Source: Plasmodiophora brassicae
Taxonomy: Eukaryota > Endomyxa > Phytomyxea > Plasmodiophorida > Plasmodiophoridae
DNA: 64,000 nt
Assembly: GCA_039704465.1 (NCBI GenBank)
Contig: JASFAU010000009.1
Location: 744,001-808,000, forward strand
Direction: 5' to 3'
The notes beneath the pieces were generated by a model that did not search any database, was not told the DNA's origin, and saw only the letters and a list, made by a program, of their open reading frames with translations. Each line of letters begins with the position of its first letter. Within the stretch, counting starts at the first letter, position 1. Below, piece after piece: positions 32,945-43,606 of the stretch. The translations under genes were made by a program, and so were the position numbers.

Positions 32945-35900
32945 TCATAAGCTACCTAACGTGGAAACGAATGCAGACACTTGCTGGTCGTCTTCGACAT
33001 CAAGGCCCAGAAACGAGTTGTACAGCTTGATGAATGATTCCGGCTCTTCGTAAATGCGGTACACAGGCTACAGGCCAGGTCATAAGACGCCATCAGTGCG
33101 AGGTGAATCGCTGAACTATTGACCTTGAAATTCATGTAGGACTCCGACACAGAGCGAGCCCTGTTAATGACGTGCTCGGGAAGACCTGCTTGAGATGCAC
33201 ATTCCACGCCGTAACTATGCATAGATATACCTGGAACCATCTTGTACAAAAAGGCGACCTGTAGACAGTCAGCAACATACGAGAGGAATGCGCAGGAGTG
33301 CAGTACCGAATTGGGAATAGGTGCAGTCATCGTCAATGGCTTTGTTACGATATCCATTTTGAAGCATGCGATATTCGTCGCATCGTCCTGTGACAGCAAC
33401 CCGAAGCTGAAGAGCTCATGGAAGTGAGTTGTCACTGAACCGGCCGTTAGAAACGGTTGACATATGGGAGTGGGCTTTACCGATAGCACGAGGGCACTCT
33501 TGACCCGGACGGTTGCTAATATAGCGCAAAGTTGTTGCCAACAGAGCGAGCCCATCTTCCTTACTGGTTCCTTTTCCAAATTCATCCAAAAGCAACCTTT
33601 GGAAAACGGTTCAATGAAACATAACGAAGCATACAGGATCCGTGTCACACAAGCTAGACGAAGTTGCATGTTTGAGCATGTCTGACCAAGCAGTTATACA
33701 TACACACCAAAGAACCTAGAATTAGGCCAACCATACAGCTAATCTGATTGCAATCGGCAGCAAAAGTTGACAAATTTGACGCGATATCCATATGACAGAA
33801 GATCCGGTCTGTCAAACCGAGTACTGCCTTCTGGGCGGGAACGAACTAAATGCAAATTGGGACAACTGATTTCGCTGGGAAATCAATTATCCGACTCACA
33901 GAACCACACTGTGCAAGGTCTACCATCAATTGGTAAAATGAGATTCGCCACACGGCATTGAGGAGGTGTTCCAGCTGACTTACATGCAATTATGCCAACT
34001 TGTTTCAGAAGAACGCTCTTGCCGCTAAGAGGTCGTTAGCGAGGCCAGACATGACGCGTTGAGTGAGCCTACCTGCTGTTTGGGCCTGTCAGTACAATAA
34101 CTGGTTTACCTGGATTCGAAGTCAACAAACTCATTTCGCCGACGTCCCAAGCGCACTTACCATCGTCACAATCGCCAAGCGTAGTGTCATTCGGAATGAA
34201 CTGGTCGACGGTTTGATCCTGGAGAAGGTGAAAACCATTCTGGATTCGCAGGCAGTTTTCTGACACCATAGCCGGCCTTGTTAAACCATACGAAGCGGCA
34301 GCTTGAGCAAGGGATACAAGTCTGGAGAGGCAAATTCAACAGAGAACATTGGAAAGCATGACGGTAAGCCTGACGAGTCGATTTCTGCAACGATTGCAGA
34401 TAAGGCTGTGAGACGAGAGCGGCAACGAATAACGTATTCTGCTAGCTCCCGGATGAAACTAGACTGAATGTCACATATTACGCCTGAGTCAACGACGTCA
34501 AAATAGCAACTTCTGAACCTGAATACAGTACTAGCCTCGGATATCACCAATCTCGTTGTCGAGCTGCCTGGTTCTCTCATTTTTGTAAAACAGCTTGTCC
34601 TCTGCAATGAACTGGAATTCCAACTGATCGATGTGCTTGTGCGTTTGGATGTCGCGATTGGCATCGACAGGCAATGCGATTAAATGACCACTAATTAGAC
34701 ATGTTAGGCAAAACTTCGGGTAGGCACAGCGGACAGACAGTTGCGGCAGGTGCAGTACTTCGACACCAGAAAATGTTGCAGGCGACGACTGGAACAATTC
34801 CTCAGCGACTGTTGTCAGAAAATCTCCGAGACGTTCATAGTCGTGCTTTAGGCTATCAAGCTGTCCGATCGTTCGAGCATCAGCAGCTGCAAAAGGGAAA
34901 GTGACATTGCCATTCACCTGTGGACTGATGCCAGCCCTGATTTCGAGTTTCTGAGTAACCCGGCTTTGGGCGAAATCAATGACAGAAGTGATGAGGTTAT
35001 TCAGCCTGGTGGAAGATTCAGCAGGGTTTAGCGAATTACATTGATTCCATACTCGAGCAATTCGTCTTCGGATTCAGAGGCAATCTGGTGACCATTTCCT
35101 AAGCTTCCTATACTCTAGGCAGACATTAAAGCGACACAACCTTGCGCAGATGTTCAAACTCCAGGTTCTCGCGCTTCGCCAGCTCGTGTAGCGCAATAAA
35201 CTGTTGGAGTGTCTGAAGAGCGCCTCAGTGCTACCATGAGAACATTACAACGACGTTTTACCTCACTGATCAACGCCCAGTCTGAATAGGTAGCACGAAC
35301 ATTCTGAATCTTGCTGATGAGTCGGTTAATGTCTTTGACGCTCCTCAGAATAAGAGCCACTTCCGCGAGCCAGTGCTCATTGTTTGGATGAAGCAGCTGC
35401 TCGACAGCTTCATGCCTCTGAATGATGGTGTCGATGTTCAAGGTAGGGTTCATAAGCCAAGACCTGCAACGATATGAGAACGACAGAAGTCTTTTCACAG
35501 CATTGCATCACAACTTTAGCAGTCGCCTGCCTTGAGCTGTCTTCGTTTCATCCAGTAGACCAAAAATGCTGAGGCCTTCCTTACGAGTGCTGGATCCTAC
35601 AGGATGCGATTCCCTCTGCAGGCCATTATTCAAAGTTAGTCACCAGCTCGATGATGCCACAACTTTTAACCTGAAATATACACAAGGAGCGCATTGCACT
35701 ACTTTCAACAATCATAATGTCGCTAAGATCAAGACTTCGGATAGCGGAAACCGTGAGCTGGTCGTCAAGCTGATGGTTGATTCGGTTCCTGTGCAAATAG
35801 CTGAGAAGACCCCCGATAGCGCAAATCTAGTTGGCACGTCAGCCTTTGCAGAAAGTCGAACACGGGCAAGCAACCATTTCGCGCTTGTCGAAATTGAGGA

Positions 35901-36734
35901 CACTCATGAGTTTCAGTTGCTGGGAGAATTCGTCGACCTCGTCGGATTCGACAGCCTCGCTTTGGAACTCGGCGATGTGCGTTAGCTTCAGACGCTGTAA
36001 AGTGGAAAGGGGCGTCAGTTCACGCTACGCGAACCATCGCTGCCATACATGCACTGCAGCATCGAAATTGAATTCGGACCTCTTGACCGTGACGACATTA
36101 TATCCTGCAGAGTCATCGGAAGCATCTTGATTGTTAATCGATCATGAGTTACCGCAAGGCACCAATGATGACAAAGGTGATTGCCGACCTATTGGTCCCA
36201 TTTTCAATAATTCGAAGTTGTCATCTCCAGAGCGCGTGGACGTGAGTATGGCTCGAGGAGATAAGCTGGTTTTAACTGAGAGACTATGTTAGATGAAGCT
36301 GCAAGTATACGTACCAGCAAGACGAAAAACATTCGCAAACCTGACTGTAGGAGGCAACGCTCAACGTCGGTGAATTGGCCCGCGTGAAGAATGTCAGTGT
36401 CTGCGTCAAAATACGCCACCCCAATTGGTTTTCTGTAACGATGATCAGTATTGAAGGCCTTCATCAAGCGAACATGGCACGCATACCCATTGGCGGGGTT
36501 CCCTTTCATCGAAACAGCAAGGTATATCGAGCTGTCATTTGACGCATCAGGTCCATCATCACCCCGTTCGGGCTCCTCAACAGGCGAAACACTGCTGCTG
36601 TCAGCGCCCGCAGACGACATCAGCGATGACAGCGGCGCCTGCATGCGCCGGGTGCCCATCGACGATATCGTCGTGAACGCCCCGTGAAAGCGCTGCTCTT
36701 GCTGCTTGACGACCGTCGTACCATCGTCCGACAT
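32945..36734 (-). CDS. MSH5: MutS homologue 5 (meiotic crossover factor)
   Basis: Forms MutSgamma with MSH4 and stabilises Holliday-junction intermediates in meiosis. The gene has many short introns and I resolved only part. The N-terminal exon has GKPIGVAYFDADTDILH, the MSH5-type domain I start. The core has EDKLFYKNERTRQLD, aligning with the MSH5 clamp. The Walker A reads GPNSS|GKSVLLKQVG with an intron inside it (near 34030-34075). FVPAQKAVLGLTDRIF follows, then Walker B LLDEFGKGT near 33590, then THFHELF and PGISMHSYG. The last exon, recovered after a GT-AG intron, ends QQVSAFVSTLGSL. The FGKGT-x4-DG signature favours MSH5 over MSH4. It implies a sexual cycle. Confidence 0.93.
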
Positions 36735-36850
36735 CGCCACAATGTGCAGCTAATCGAATATGCCGTCCAGGTCATGAAAACATTGACGATATTTTACTGC
36801 AAATCAGCCCCACTGGCAACGACGTCGCAACTCGCAACGCACTGCAGCTA

Positions 36851-36866
36851 CCCCCCCCCCCCCCCC
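36851..36866 (+). repeat. Run of 16 cytosines
   Basis: A homopolymer C16 just upstream (about 15 bp) of the start codon of the pseudouridine synthase gene and about 120 bp upstream of the divergent MSH5 start. Its length is prone to slippage and to sequencing error. Confidence 0.95.
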
Positions 36867-36881
36867 TGGCAGTGGCCCCCG

Positions 36882-38168
36882 ATGCGAGCTGCGACGGAGT
36901 TCCCTGCGACATTGCAAGCCAAGCATGGCGTCGACGCCTACGATTGGCGCCAACTGGCGAAGAATATCGGTACCGTCGTCGGGTGTTGGCAGACGACTGG
37001 ACAAGTACGTTGCCCAATGGGGTGGGCATCCACTGCGTCTCAGTCGGCATGTAGGTTCCTGCAGGATCACTTCGTGAATCTGTCGAGAAACCTCATCTTC
37101 AAGTGGCTTCGGGAACGGCGGATTAAAGTAGATGGAGTAGGGATAATGCAGCCGAATTATCGGTTGACACACCAGGACTATGAGATTACAATCCCGCGGG
37201 CGACAGCTGTCTATGTGCGCCCGCCCAGGCCACAAGGGTACATTGAGGGAATGCTAACGTCTGCTCTCTACTAATGTATATGCTATATAGCCCGAAATCT
37301 GAGAACGTCATTTCGAGCTGGATGCTCTATGATGACGATCACATTATGGCGTTCAACAAACCACCCGATATCGCTGTCCAAGGTTATCTTTATGTCTGAA
37401 TCAACGAAACTATATCTGACCGTGCATAGGAGGAGACGGCATCGACATAAGCATAGACAAACTTGTTCGGCAACTGGATTGCGTTGAAACTCCTCGATTA
37501 GTGCATCGGCTTGATCAGGATTGCAGCGGATTAATTGTCCTTGCCAAGACGCTCGATGCTGCATCGCACCTGTCAGCTCAATTTAAGAATCGAGAAGTCA
37601 AGAAGTCATATCTGGCCGTCGTTGAAGGCCAACCTCATCGTCATGCTTCCAAGACATGGATTTCTACGGTGTCCACAGTCGTAAAGGCGAAGTCGCGGGA
37701 AGGCTTCGAACGTATGGTTCCGGTTTCCCGTCTTGAAGGGTACGATGCCCCATATATTTGTGATGAAAACCATCTGACCGTTCTGTTTACAGCACAAAGC
37801 ACGTTGCTCTTGACGGTGAATCCCCTCGCATGTGCGAGACTCGCTGGCGTTACGTGTCGCGGGAGGGCACCAGTTTCTTGCTGGAGCTGTTCCCTCGTAC
37901 GGGACGTAAGCATCAGCTTCGTTCTATGTGCGCCTTTGACATCGGATCCCCCATTGTGGGCGACAACAAGTACGACGGGGCAAGCTGTGCAAGGCTGATG
38001 CTGCATTCGTTCTCCATGACGTTCAAGCACCCTGATCCGAAGCTGGGCCACTTCGCGATTCATGCTCCCGTATCCGAAAGTTTCGTTTCCGTCTGTGCCG
38101 ACCGGCATATTGACATCCCTGGTCAGTACTTCCGAAAGTACGGTCAGCTGGCAGAGTTCAAATACTAG
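36882..38168 (+). CDS. RluA-family RNA pseudouridine synthase
   Basis: Converts uridine to pseudouridine in RNA. Exons 36882-37004, 37065-37237, 37291-37382, 37430-37739 and 37793-38168 give 357 aa. The N-terminal part resembles an S4-like RNA-binding segment (SRNLIFKWLRERRIKVDG). The catalytic domain has HRLDQDCSGLIVLAKT with the catalytic Asp at residue ~158, SYLAVVEG, and the C-terminal LFPRTGRKHQLR with the conserved Arg. This matches the RluA/RPUSD group (eukaryotic PUS5/6/8/9). Whether the target is tRNA, rRNA or mitochondrial RNA cannot be decided; there is no clear targeting leader. It lies head-to-head with MSH5, starts 148 bp apart. Confidence 0.9.
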
Positions 38169-38368
38169 TACACGTCAACCTGATAATACGATCAGGCCTT
38201 AAGAATATTTCAGGCTGCGTATAGACATGATCCGAGGCATATACAATGAATCGTGTGGCGTTTAATTGTACGAAGTTGGACTTGCTAGGATGACGTCCAA
38301 ACCTTCGCAGAACGCTTGGACAATGATTATGTACAGTACACTATGAGCGGACTCGACCATCAGCCTGC

Positions 38369-38968
38369 TCAGCGACCTTCAGAGATGCACTTGAGTGAGT
38401 CGACCGCGGAGAGAAATGTCTGGCGGCCAGCGTCAGGAACAATCTCGCCCATGATGTCAGACGGCAGCGCCATCAGTTGTTGCCCATCAGCACTGTGTTT
38501 CCTAAAGTTGCCCGATATGTCGCCTAGTCTCAGGTTACGCAGGATTGCACCGAACTGGGAGGGGTCCCATGCCAGCGAATCGATGTACTCGAAGTCAACG
38601 CATCCGCCTGCAATCAGACCATCGGCTGCCATCTCGTTCGCGAACGTGTTGAACGCCATCTCGTAGCCCATGGATTCGCACCCGGGAATCGGCATGTTCT
38701 GTGCAGGACTCAGGAACGCTGGAACCAGGTACTGCGACATGCCCAGGTCGCCGTCCGCAACCAACGTGTGATCAGTTGCAGGTCGTGGCTGCCTTCTTCG
38801 CCGCACGGTGTTCGTAGGTGGTCTGAACGATTCCATCGCAGTCAGCTGTCTTGCGATCTCGTCCTCTGGGAGGCCCTCCTCGCGAAGCTTCTTCCGCTGC
38901 CGGTGCCGACGAACTCGATCCCGGACCCGGCGGCGCCTCTCTTCCAGCACGGTCGCGTCCAGCGACAT
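38369..38968 (-). CDS. Basic-region plus SAM-domain protein, paralogue 1
   Basis: 199 aa from the ATG at 38968; the frame is open for 86 more codons upstream, so a longer N-terminus is possible. Residues ~8-37 form an Arg/Lys-rich block (RVRDRVRRHRQRKKLREEGL) followed by PEDE. The C-terminal ~70 residues fit a SAM domain (SQFGAILRNLRLGDISGNF, then DIMGEIVPDAGRQTFLSAVDSL). The same architecture occurs at 40178-41089. The basic block may bind nucleic acid or act as a nuclear localisation signal, and SAM domains usually oligomerise. A transcription factor is a reasonable guess, but no known family is recognised. Confidence 0.7.
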   Translation of the reverse strand: MSLDATVLEERRRRVRDRVRRHRQRKKLREEGLPEDEIARQLTAMESFRPPTNTVRRRRQPRPATDHTLVADGDLGMSQYLVPAFLSPAQNMPIPGCESMGYEMAFNTFANEMAADGLIAGGCVDFEYIDSLAWDPSQFGAILRNLRLGDISGNFRKHSADGQQLMALPSDIMGEIVPDAGRQTFLSAVDSLKCISEGR

Positions 38969-39521
38969 CGCAGAACAATCCAGTACGCCACGTGCTTCCA
39001 CGTCCCCGCCGGGCGACACGACGACTCGCGACAGGGGATGCAAAGTGAACAAAATCTTAAGTCGCTCGCTCCGCCTGATCCGGATGATCGCCCCTACCGT
39101 GCCGGAGAAACGACAATTTCTGCGCAATGCCAACAGACGCGCGCAGCCATCATCAGGTCGCACGCCCGCAACGCGGCAAAAGGGATAAAACGCACTCCCA
39201 AGACCGGCCAATGGTAGGTACCGCATGTTGTTCCTACACCAACTTTGGCAGCGGCTTTCTACACCCCATGAAACCGTGGCAAGGTCGTCGTGGATAAAAA
39301 TCCAAGTTTATCGGGACTCGTCGGGGGATTCAATTCTTCTTTGGACTTGCTGTGCCACTTTTGGTTTGATACAGAATCTTGTTAATGACGGGAAGCGGAA
39401 TGTCCTGGTTGCTCATATCAACATGAGAAGATCACATATTGCTATAGGTATTATTACCCGAATTTCTTCGAAATCTACCATGTTGCTGCAGCGCGGCTTC
39501 TTGGTCATCAAAACGGAGAAC
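38969..39521. other. Intergenic stretch between the SAM paralogue and PIG-P
   Basis: Holds an upstream open frame continuous with SAM paralogue 1 (to 39226) and a weak plus-strand frame. No motif is recognised. It contains the promoter of paralogue 1 and the 3' side of PIG-P. Confidence 0.35.
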
Positions 39522-40005
39522 TTATCTACACCAGTTCACAGTCAAATTAAATACGTAGAGACAGCCCATCAAAGAAGATACCACACCAGTGTATGTAAAC
39601 CGGGACTGAAGCGGATTTGTCATGCAGAAGTTCACGGCTATATAGAATAGAATAATGAAAACGAATGTCGAGCAAAGGTATGCAGGCACTGATAACGCCC
39701 AGTATCTGCGAGCAGAGGTGAGTCACAAAGTCGTCGCGGCAGTAGATGCTTTCTGCATACTTCGATGGATAGTAGTACACTCCTGCTCGATGCAGGATTC
39801 TCTCAGGAATGAATGCCCATAGCAAGAACAGCACTGATGTGGCACGTCAGTGCCCGCCGCCGACGCCCAGCGATGGTACCATACCGAATGAAACGTACGA
39901 TGCAATCCAGAGAACGAATCCTGCAACTTCGCCCTTTGCCGTAGGCACAGGCTCGATAGCCAGAGCAGGTCTCGGGTGCGACACGGCACCACTCGCCGTC
40001 TCCAT
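39522..40005 (-). CDS. PIGP: PIG-P, subunit of GPI-GlcNAc transferase
   Basis: Small membrane subunit of the complex that makes GlcNAc-PI, the first step of GPI-anchor synthesis, on the cytosolic ER face. Exons 40005-39885, 39833-39761 and 39705-39522 give 125 aa; introns are 51 and 55 nt. Two membrane helices flank the family signature: LFLLWAFIPERILHRAG, YYYPSKYWALSVPAY and NPLQS. The first join splits a Val codon and the second a Lys codon within PSKYW, and only the spliced reading restores the signature. It lies between the two SAM-domain paralogues on the same strand. Confidence 0.95.
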
Positions 40006-40177
40006 TGCGGGCGCACAATCTCCCTTCCTGTCCGCTCGTCAGTCCAGACCATCAAACCCGGCCGGTAAACGATCAACAAGACGCATGTTTATTCAATAGT
40101 TAGATATGAGTAGCAACAATGGTCTAGGATCTCAGGTATATGGTACAATGAACCCGACAGGCCAAGAATGTATGCCG

Positions 40178-41089
40178 CTATTCGCTCCAGCCGACCGTGT
40201 ACTTCTTCAGCTGATCGATAGCGGAGAGGAGGGGGACCTGGATGTGATCAGGAACACCCTTCAGCGATTCAGCCGTTAGACCGAGCAATGTCCTCCCATC
40301 GATGTTGTTCTTAAAGATGTTCTCCACGTTGAGATTCTCTAAGAAGACAGACACCTGGGCAGCGTTCCAGAACTGTGGCGCGACGCCTTCGACATTGGAG
40401 CCCGGTGGCCGCTGAAGGTATTGCGATTCTGGCGCAGGATGCGATTTCTTGAGCTGCTGCGCGACTGTCTCTTGGGGGTCAGTCTCCTGCTGCGATAGTG
40501 GCGCCATGCCCATGCCCATGGCGAAATCGATGTTGTTCACAGGTAGGTTCTGTTGCAACTGCAGGAACGACATCGGGTCTTGTCCGGGAGCAATGTTGAA
40601 GTTGGAAACACCGATAAGCCCATCCATGCTGCCCATGTGCTGCTGTAGAGAAGGGATATTGGAGTGGCAGTTCGATAGCGAAGGTTGCTTGATTCGGCGT
40701 TGTTGCACAGTCGGAACGGTTTCACGCAGACGTCGATCCACTTCATCTTCAGACAGGCCTTCCGCACGGAGCTTCTTGCGTTGGCGATGACGACGAACGC
40801 GTTCGCGAACTCGGGTCCGTTGCTGCTCGAGAAGGATCTCTTTCTGGCTGTCGGGAAGATTGTCGAGGACGGATTTTTGACGGCGCCGATATTCTCGCAT
40901 GTACACCTTCATCGTGTCCTTTCTGGTGACCTTGCGATCGGTAACGATAACTCCAGCTTCGATACCGTGGAAGTCGGGCATGTCGATCTCGTGGAGGGTC
41001 GGGCGGCAGCCGGTGATCGACGCCGGGACCGGGCCCATGCATCTGCTCTCGTCGTAGGCGCCCAGCATCGCAGAGAACTGCTCCTCCAT
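40178..41089 (-). CDS. Basic-region plus SAM-domain protein, paralogue 2
   Basis: 303 aa from the ATG at 41089. A region RKDTMKVYMREYRRRQKS precedes the Arg-rich block RVRERVRRHRQRKKLRAEGL, then SEDEVDRRL, nearly identical to paralogue 1. The middle is Gln/Met/Pro-rich. The C-terminus is a SAM domain (WNAAQVSVFLENLNVENIF, then DGRTLLGLTAESL and PLLSAIDQLKKY). Extra N-terminal sequence and a better-preserved SAM make this the fuller copy. Shared domain order and the identical RHRQRKKLR core show that the two arose by duplication. The function is unknown. Confidence 0.78.
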   Translation of the reverse strand: MEEQFSAMLGAYDESRCMGPVPASITGCRPTLHEIDMPDFHGIEAGVIVTDRKVTRKDTMKVYMREYRRRQKSVLDNLPDSQKEILLEQQRTRVRERVRRHRQRKKLRAEGLSEDEVDRRLRETVPTVQQRRIKQPSLSNCHSNIPSLQQHMGSMDGLIGVSNFNIAPGQDPMSFLQLQQNLPVNNIDFAMGMGMAPLSQQETDPQETVAQQLKKSHPAPESQYLQRPPGSNVEGVAPQFWNAAQVSVFLENLNVENIFKNNIDGRTLLGLTAESLKGVPDHIQVPLLSAIDQLKKYTVGWSE

Positions 41090-41782
41090 GTGCCCGGCTG
41101 TGCAGGCCCTGCGCCGCGCACCGACCCGCCCGACGAATGACGATACAACACGCGTATCGAATTCGCTCTGACGTCCCGCCGTCACATATCTTTCGACCGG
41201 CCCTCCACCGTCAGGCCTGTTACATAAGACAAGTCGCAACAAATGTTCTTAAAATACACTATCTGGCGGGGGCGGAGGCCGCGACTCGTCATCGTCATCC
41301 GTCCCGCCCGCCGCCGCGCTCTTTTCGATCACGATGTGGGAGGCCAGCGGTATTGAAGACTCCTCCGTGCGCGCGTACGCCCCAAGGATGCATTCCGACA
41401 ACTGGTCTGCGTCCGGGAAGTTCGCCGCTGCCCTGTATCGCCGTAACGAATAACCGACAAGTGGGACGGGCCCGTTTCATTACACACACTGTTTACGTTA
41501 AGAATGTTACCGGACCCGTTCAGTCGGTTCTCCAGCACGTGCCAGAGCTGTAAGTCACAACTGTGAACAGCGAATGCAAAGGGCGTGCAAAGATCAGGGG
41601 TGTCTGGTACTTCCTCCAATCCAAAACGATGGTTCAGTTTGAGAAACGCAAGGATATTGCTGGCTTTATCATGAGAGTCTGCTAAAGGAATGCATAAAGT
41701 TGTCTGGGAATACATCATTCGTCTGGCAACACCCCTTACGTGGCACAATGATCACAAGCAGCAAGGTAAGCCCTCGTCCGGC
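41090..41782. other. Intergenic stretch with unclear minus-strand frame
   Basis: No supported gene. The minus-strand frame between about 41450 and 41750 (LADSHDKASNILAFLKLNHRF) might be a degraded middle part of the mariner transposase that begins at 42191, but the match is weak. The promoter of SAM paralogue 2 must lie at the left edge. Confidence 0.35.
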
Positions 41783-42191
41783 TTATGGGTTGGTCTCCGC
41801 GTGACCCACTGCGGAAGACGCCCTGCCGCTTGCCGGCGCGTGTGTTTCCCGTTGTGTGTGCAGAGTGGTCGCCGGGATCTCGGTAGCGACTGGCAACGAT
41901 TTCAGGCTCGCTCGATGCTGCAGAGGGACGTCCATGGCCTTTGCACACAGCGTTTTCTCGATCACGCCTTTCTCCCTGCCTGAGTGGCACATCCGCGGCA
42001 ACGCGACCTTGATCCCAGCACAGCTTCGCACGCTTCCAGATACATGCAACGGTTACTGGGCTGACGCGGGACTCCTGCGCGACGTCGCTGAGGCAGACCT
42101 TCGGAAGTTCCTTCCGAACTGAGCGCTCCAGCGGCCTCTGCAGTACGCCAAGGCGCTGCTCATTGGCCAGGATCTTCTTTCCCGTTACCAT
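41783..42191 (-). pseudogene. Mariner transposase N-terminal fragment
   Basis: Begins MVTGKKILANEQRLGVLQ and continues SDVAQESRVSPVTVACIWKR, a helix-turn-helix of the mariner DNA-binding region. After a frame change, REKGVIEKTLCAKAMDVPLQ and PATTLHTQRETH match the second helix-turn-helix area of the same transposases. The catalytic domain is not found next to it. This covers the part missing from the copies at 12-13.7 kb, so the family is the same or close. Confidence 0.7.
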
Positions 42192-42355
42192 CGGGGCAAT
42201 GCGCCAATTACAGTGCCCCCAGACCCGAAGTGTTTAGGCTTCCCATTTAATACAGCCTAGAGAAGATCGTTCAAACACTGGGACTCTATTAGGACACTGG
42301 CGATGATAGCTATCTCTTTACATTCCTCAAATCACCCTTCACAGCCTTGTGGTTC

Positions 42356-43415
42356 TCAAACTGACCCATCAGTTGGACTGGATGAGGTATAAAATGTACA
42401 CTGAAGTTCTCTTTGCAAGCTCTCAAGAAGGAAGGCAGACGGTCTTCCTCGCCTATGGGGAACAACCCGGTCGACACCAGCGATGACATTGCAAATGTCG
42501 TACATGTTGGTACGTTTCGATTCTGGTACTAGTTCGATGGCTTTCAAAGCGCTGATAAATACTTCAAGGACGTCATCGTCCTCGAGAACGGATTGAAGGT
42601 TCAGGTCCAGTAGAACCTCACCAAGCGCGATACGGAACTGAATGTTCCTCTCAGAGGCGGCGCGCAGGACAACATCAGTTAGCTGCGATCGCCCACGACG
42701 TTCAGAAGGAATATTCAGAAACGCTTCTCTCAGATCGAGTATGGAATCCAGTGACACACGGTTCTCGCGCATAACAAATTCAACGAGTGCAAGTAGTGAG
42801 CCCAGGTCAACCCGTGCAGAAGCACAACATGGCCTCGGTACAGAACGGCTTTGCGAAAATCGCACTAACTGTTGGATGAACCCAAGATTAGGTGCGACCG
42901 CACGACGCAACGATTTGCAATGGATGTACGACGACGACAACGACCACCCTAATGTCTCTATCAGGTATGCAATGACCATCGTGGGCGATCGGCTGACTCC
43001 TGTATAGACACCGGTTCAGCCATGGTGGTTCAAATCCAGCTTGCAACGGACCTGCGGCACAGTGCACAAGAACTCGCCCACCACAGGACCTCGCGTCCTC
43101 GATGAATGCGATGGCTTTGCCAAAGTGCTGGCATATAGGATACGTCGGCACATCACGGACGGCCTTGCCCAGATCCTCATACACAATGCCGGCATCTGCA
43201 TGAAAGCACGCGACTTCCCCGGCGACGTTCAGCACATGAGTGATCCCGAGCTTCCGCAGGCGTTCTAGGTCGAGCGCTTGGCGGGCACCTCCCAGATACA
43301 GCCAGGGCGGCAGGATGGTCGTCGGATCACCCACCACGACAGACGACGACGCCGTTAGCAGGGCCGCCTGCACGCGCCGCCTCATGGCCAATCGGCGACT
43401 GCCTGCGTCGGCCAT
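42356..43415 (-). CDS. Dual-specificity protein phosphatase with a long C-terminal extension
   Basis: Exons 43415-43052 and 42999-42356 (52-nt intron) give 335 aa. The catalytic domain runs from ILPPWLYLGGARQALD to LGFIQQLVRFSQ. The active-site loop HCAAGVSRSPT (Cys119, Arg125) is split by the intron, and the general-acid region is near DVPTYPI. About 180 residues follow, rich in Leu/Glu/Val, predicted helical and without a recognised domain (for example LEVFISALKAIELVPESK). It would remove phosphate from Ser/Thr and Tyr; the substrate is unknown. The extension may be reached through a second, unseen intron. The gene lies head-to-head with MED1 across 190 bp. Confidence 0.88.
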
Positions 43416-43606
43416 CTCCGAGGGCGGACCCTTCGACGAAAAATTGTGGCGGGGCGGCGGCCCCAGCGGCAGCTCCACCTGGTGCCACCCAGGCCCCGCC
43501 GTGGAACGGAATGCAGTTCTCTCAGTCGCGAGTCGCACACATTTTAGCGGTCGGCGTGTCGCACGGGTCAAAATGCCGAGGCTCGAGTGGGAGGACTGCA
43601 CTGGGG

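Noticed and set aside
43010..43055. B-box-like GGTTCAAATCC inside the DUSP intron, possible tRNA
   Set aside because: The T-stem does not pair fully, no matching A box or acceptor stem is found, and the stretch is an in-frame intron.
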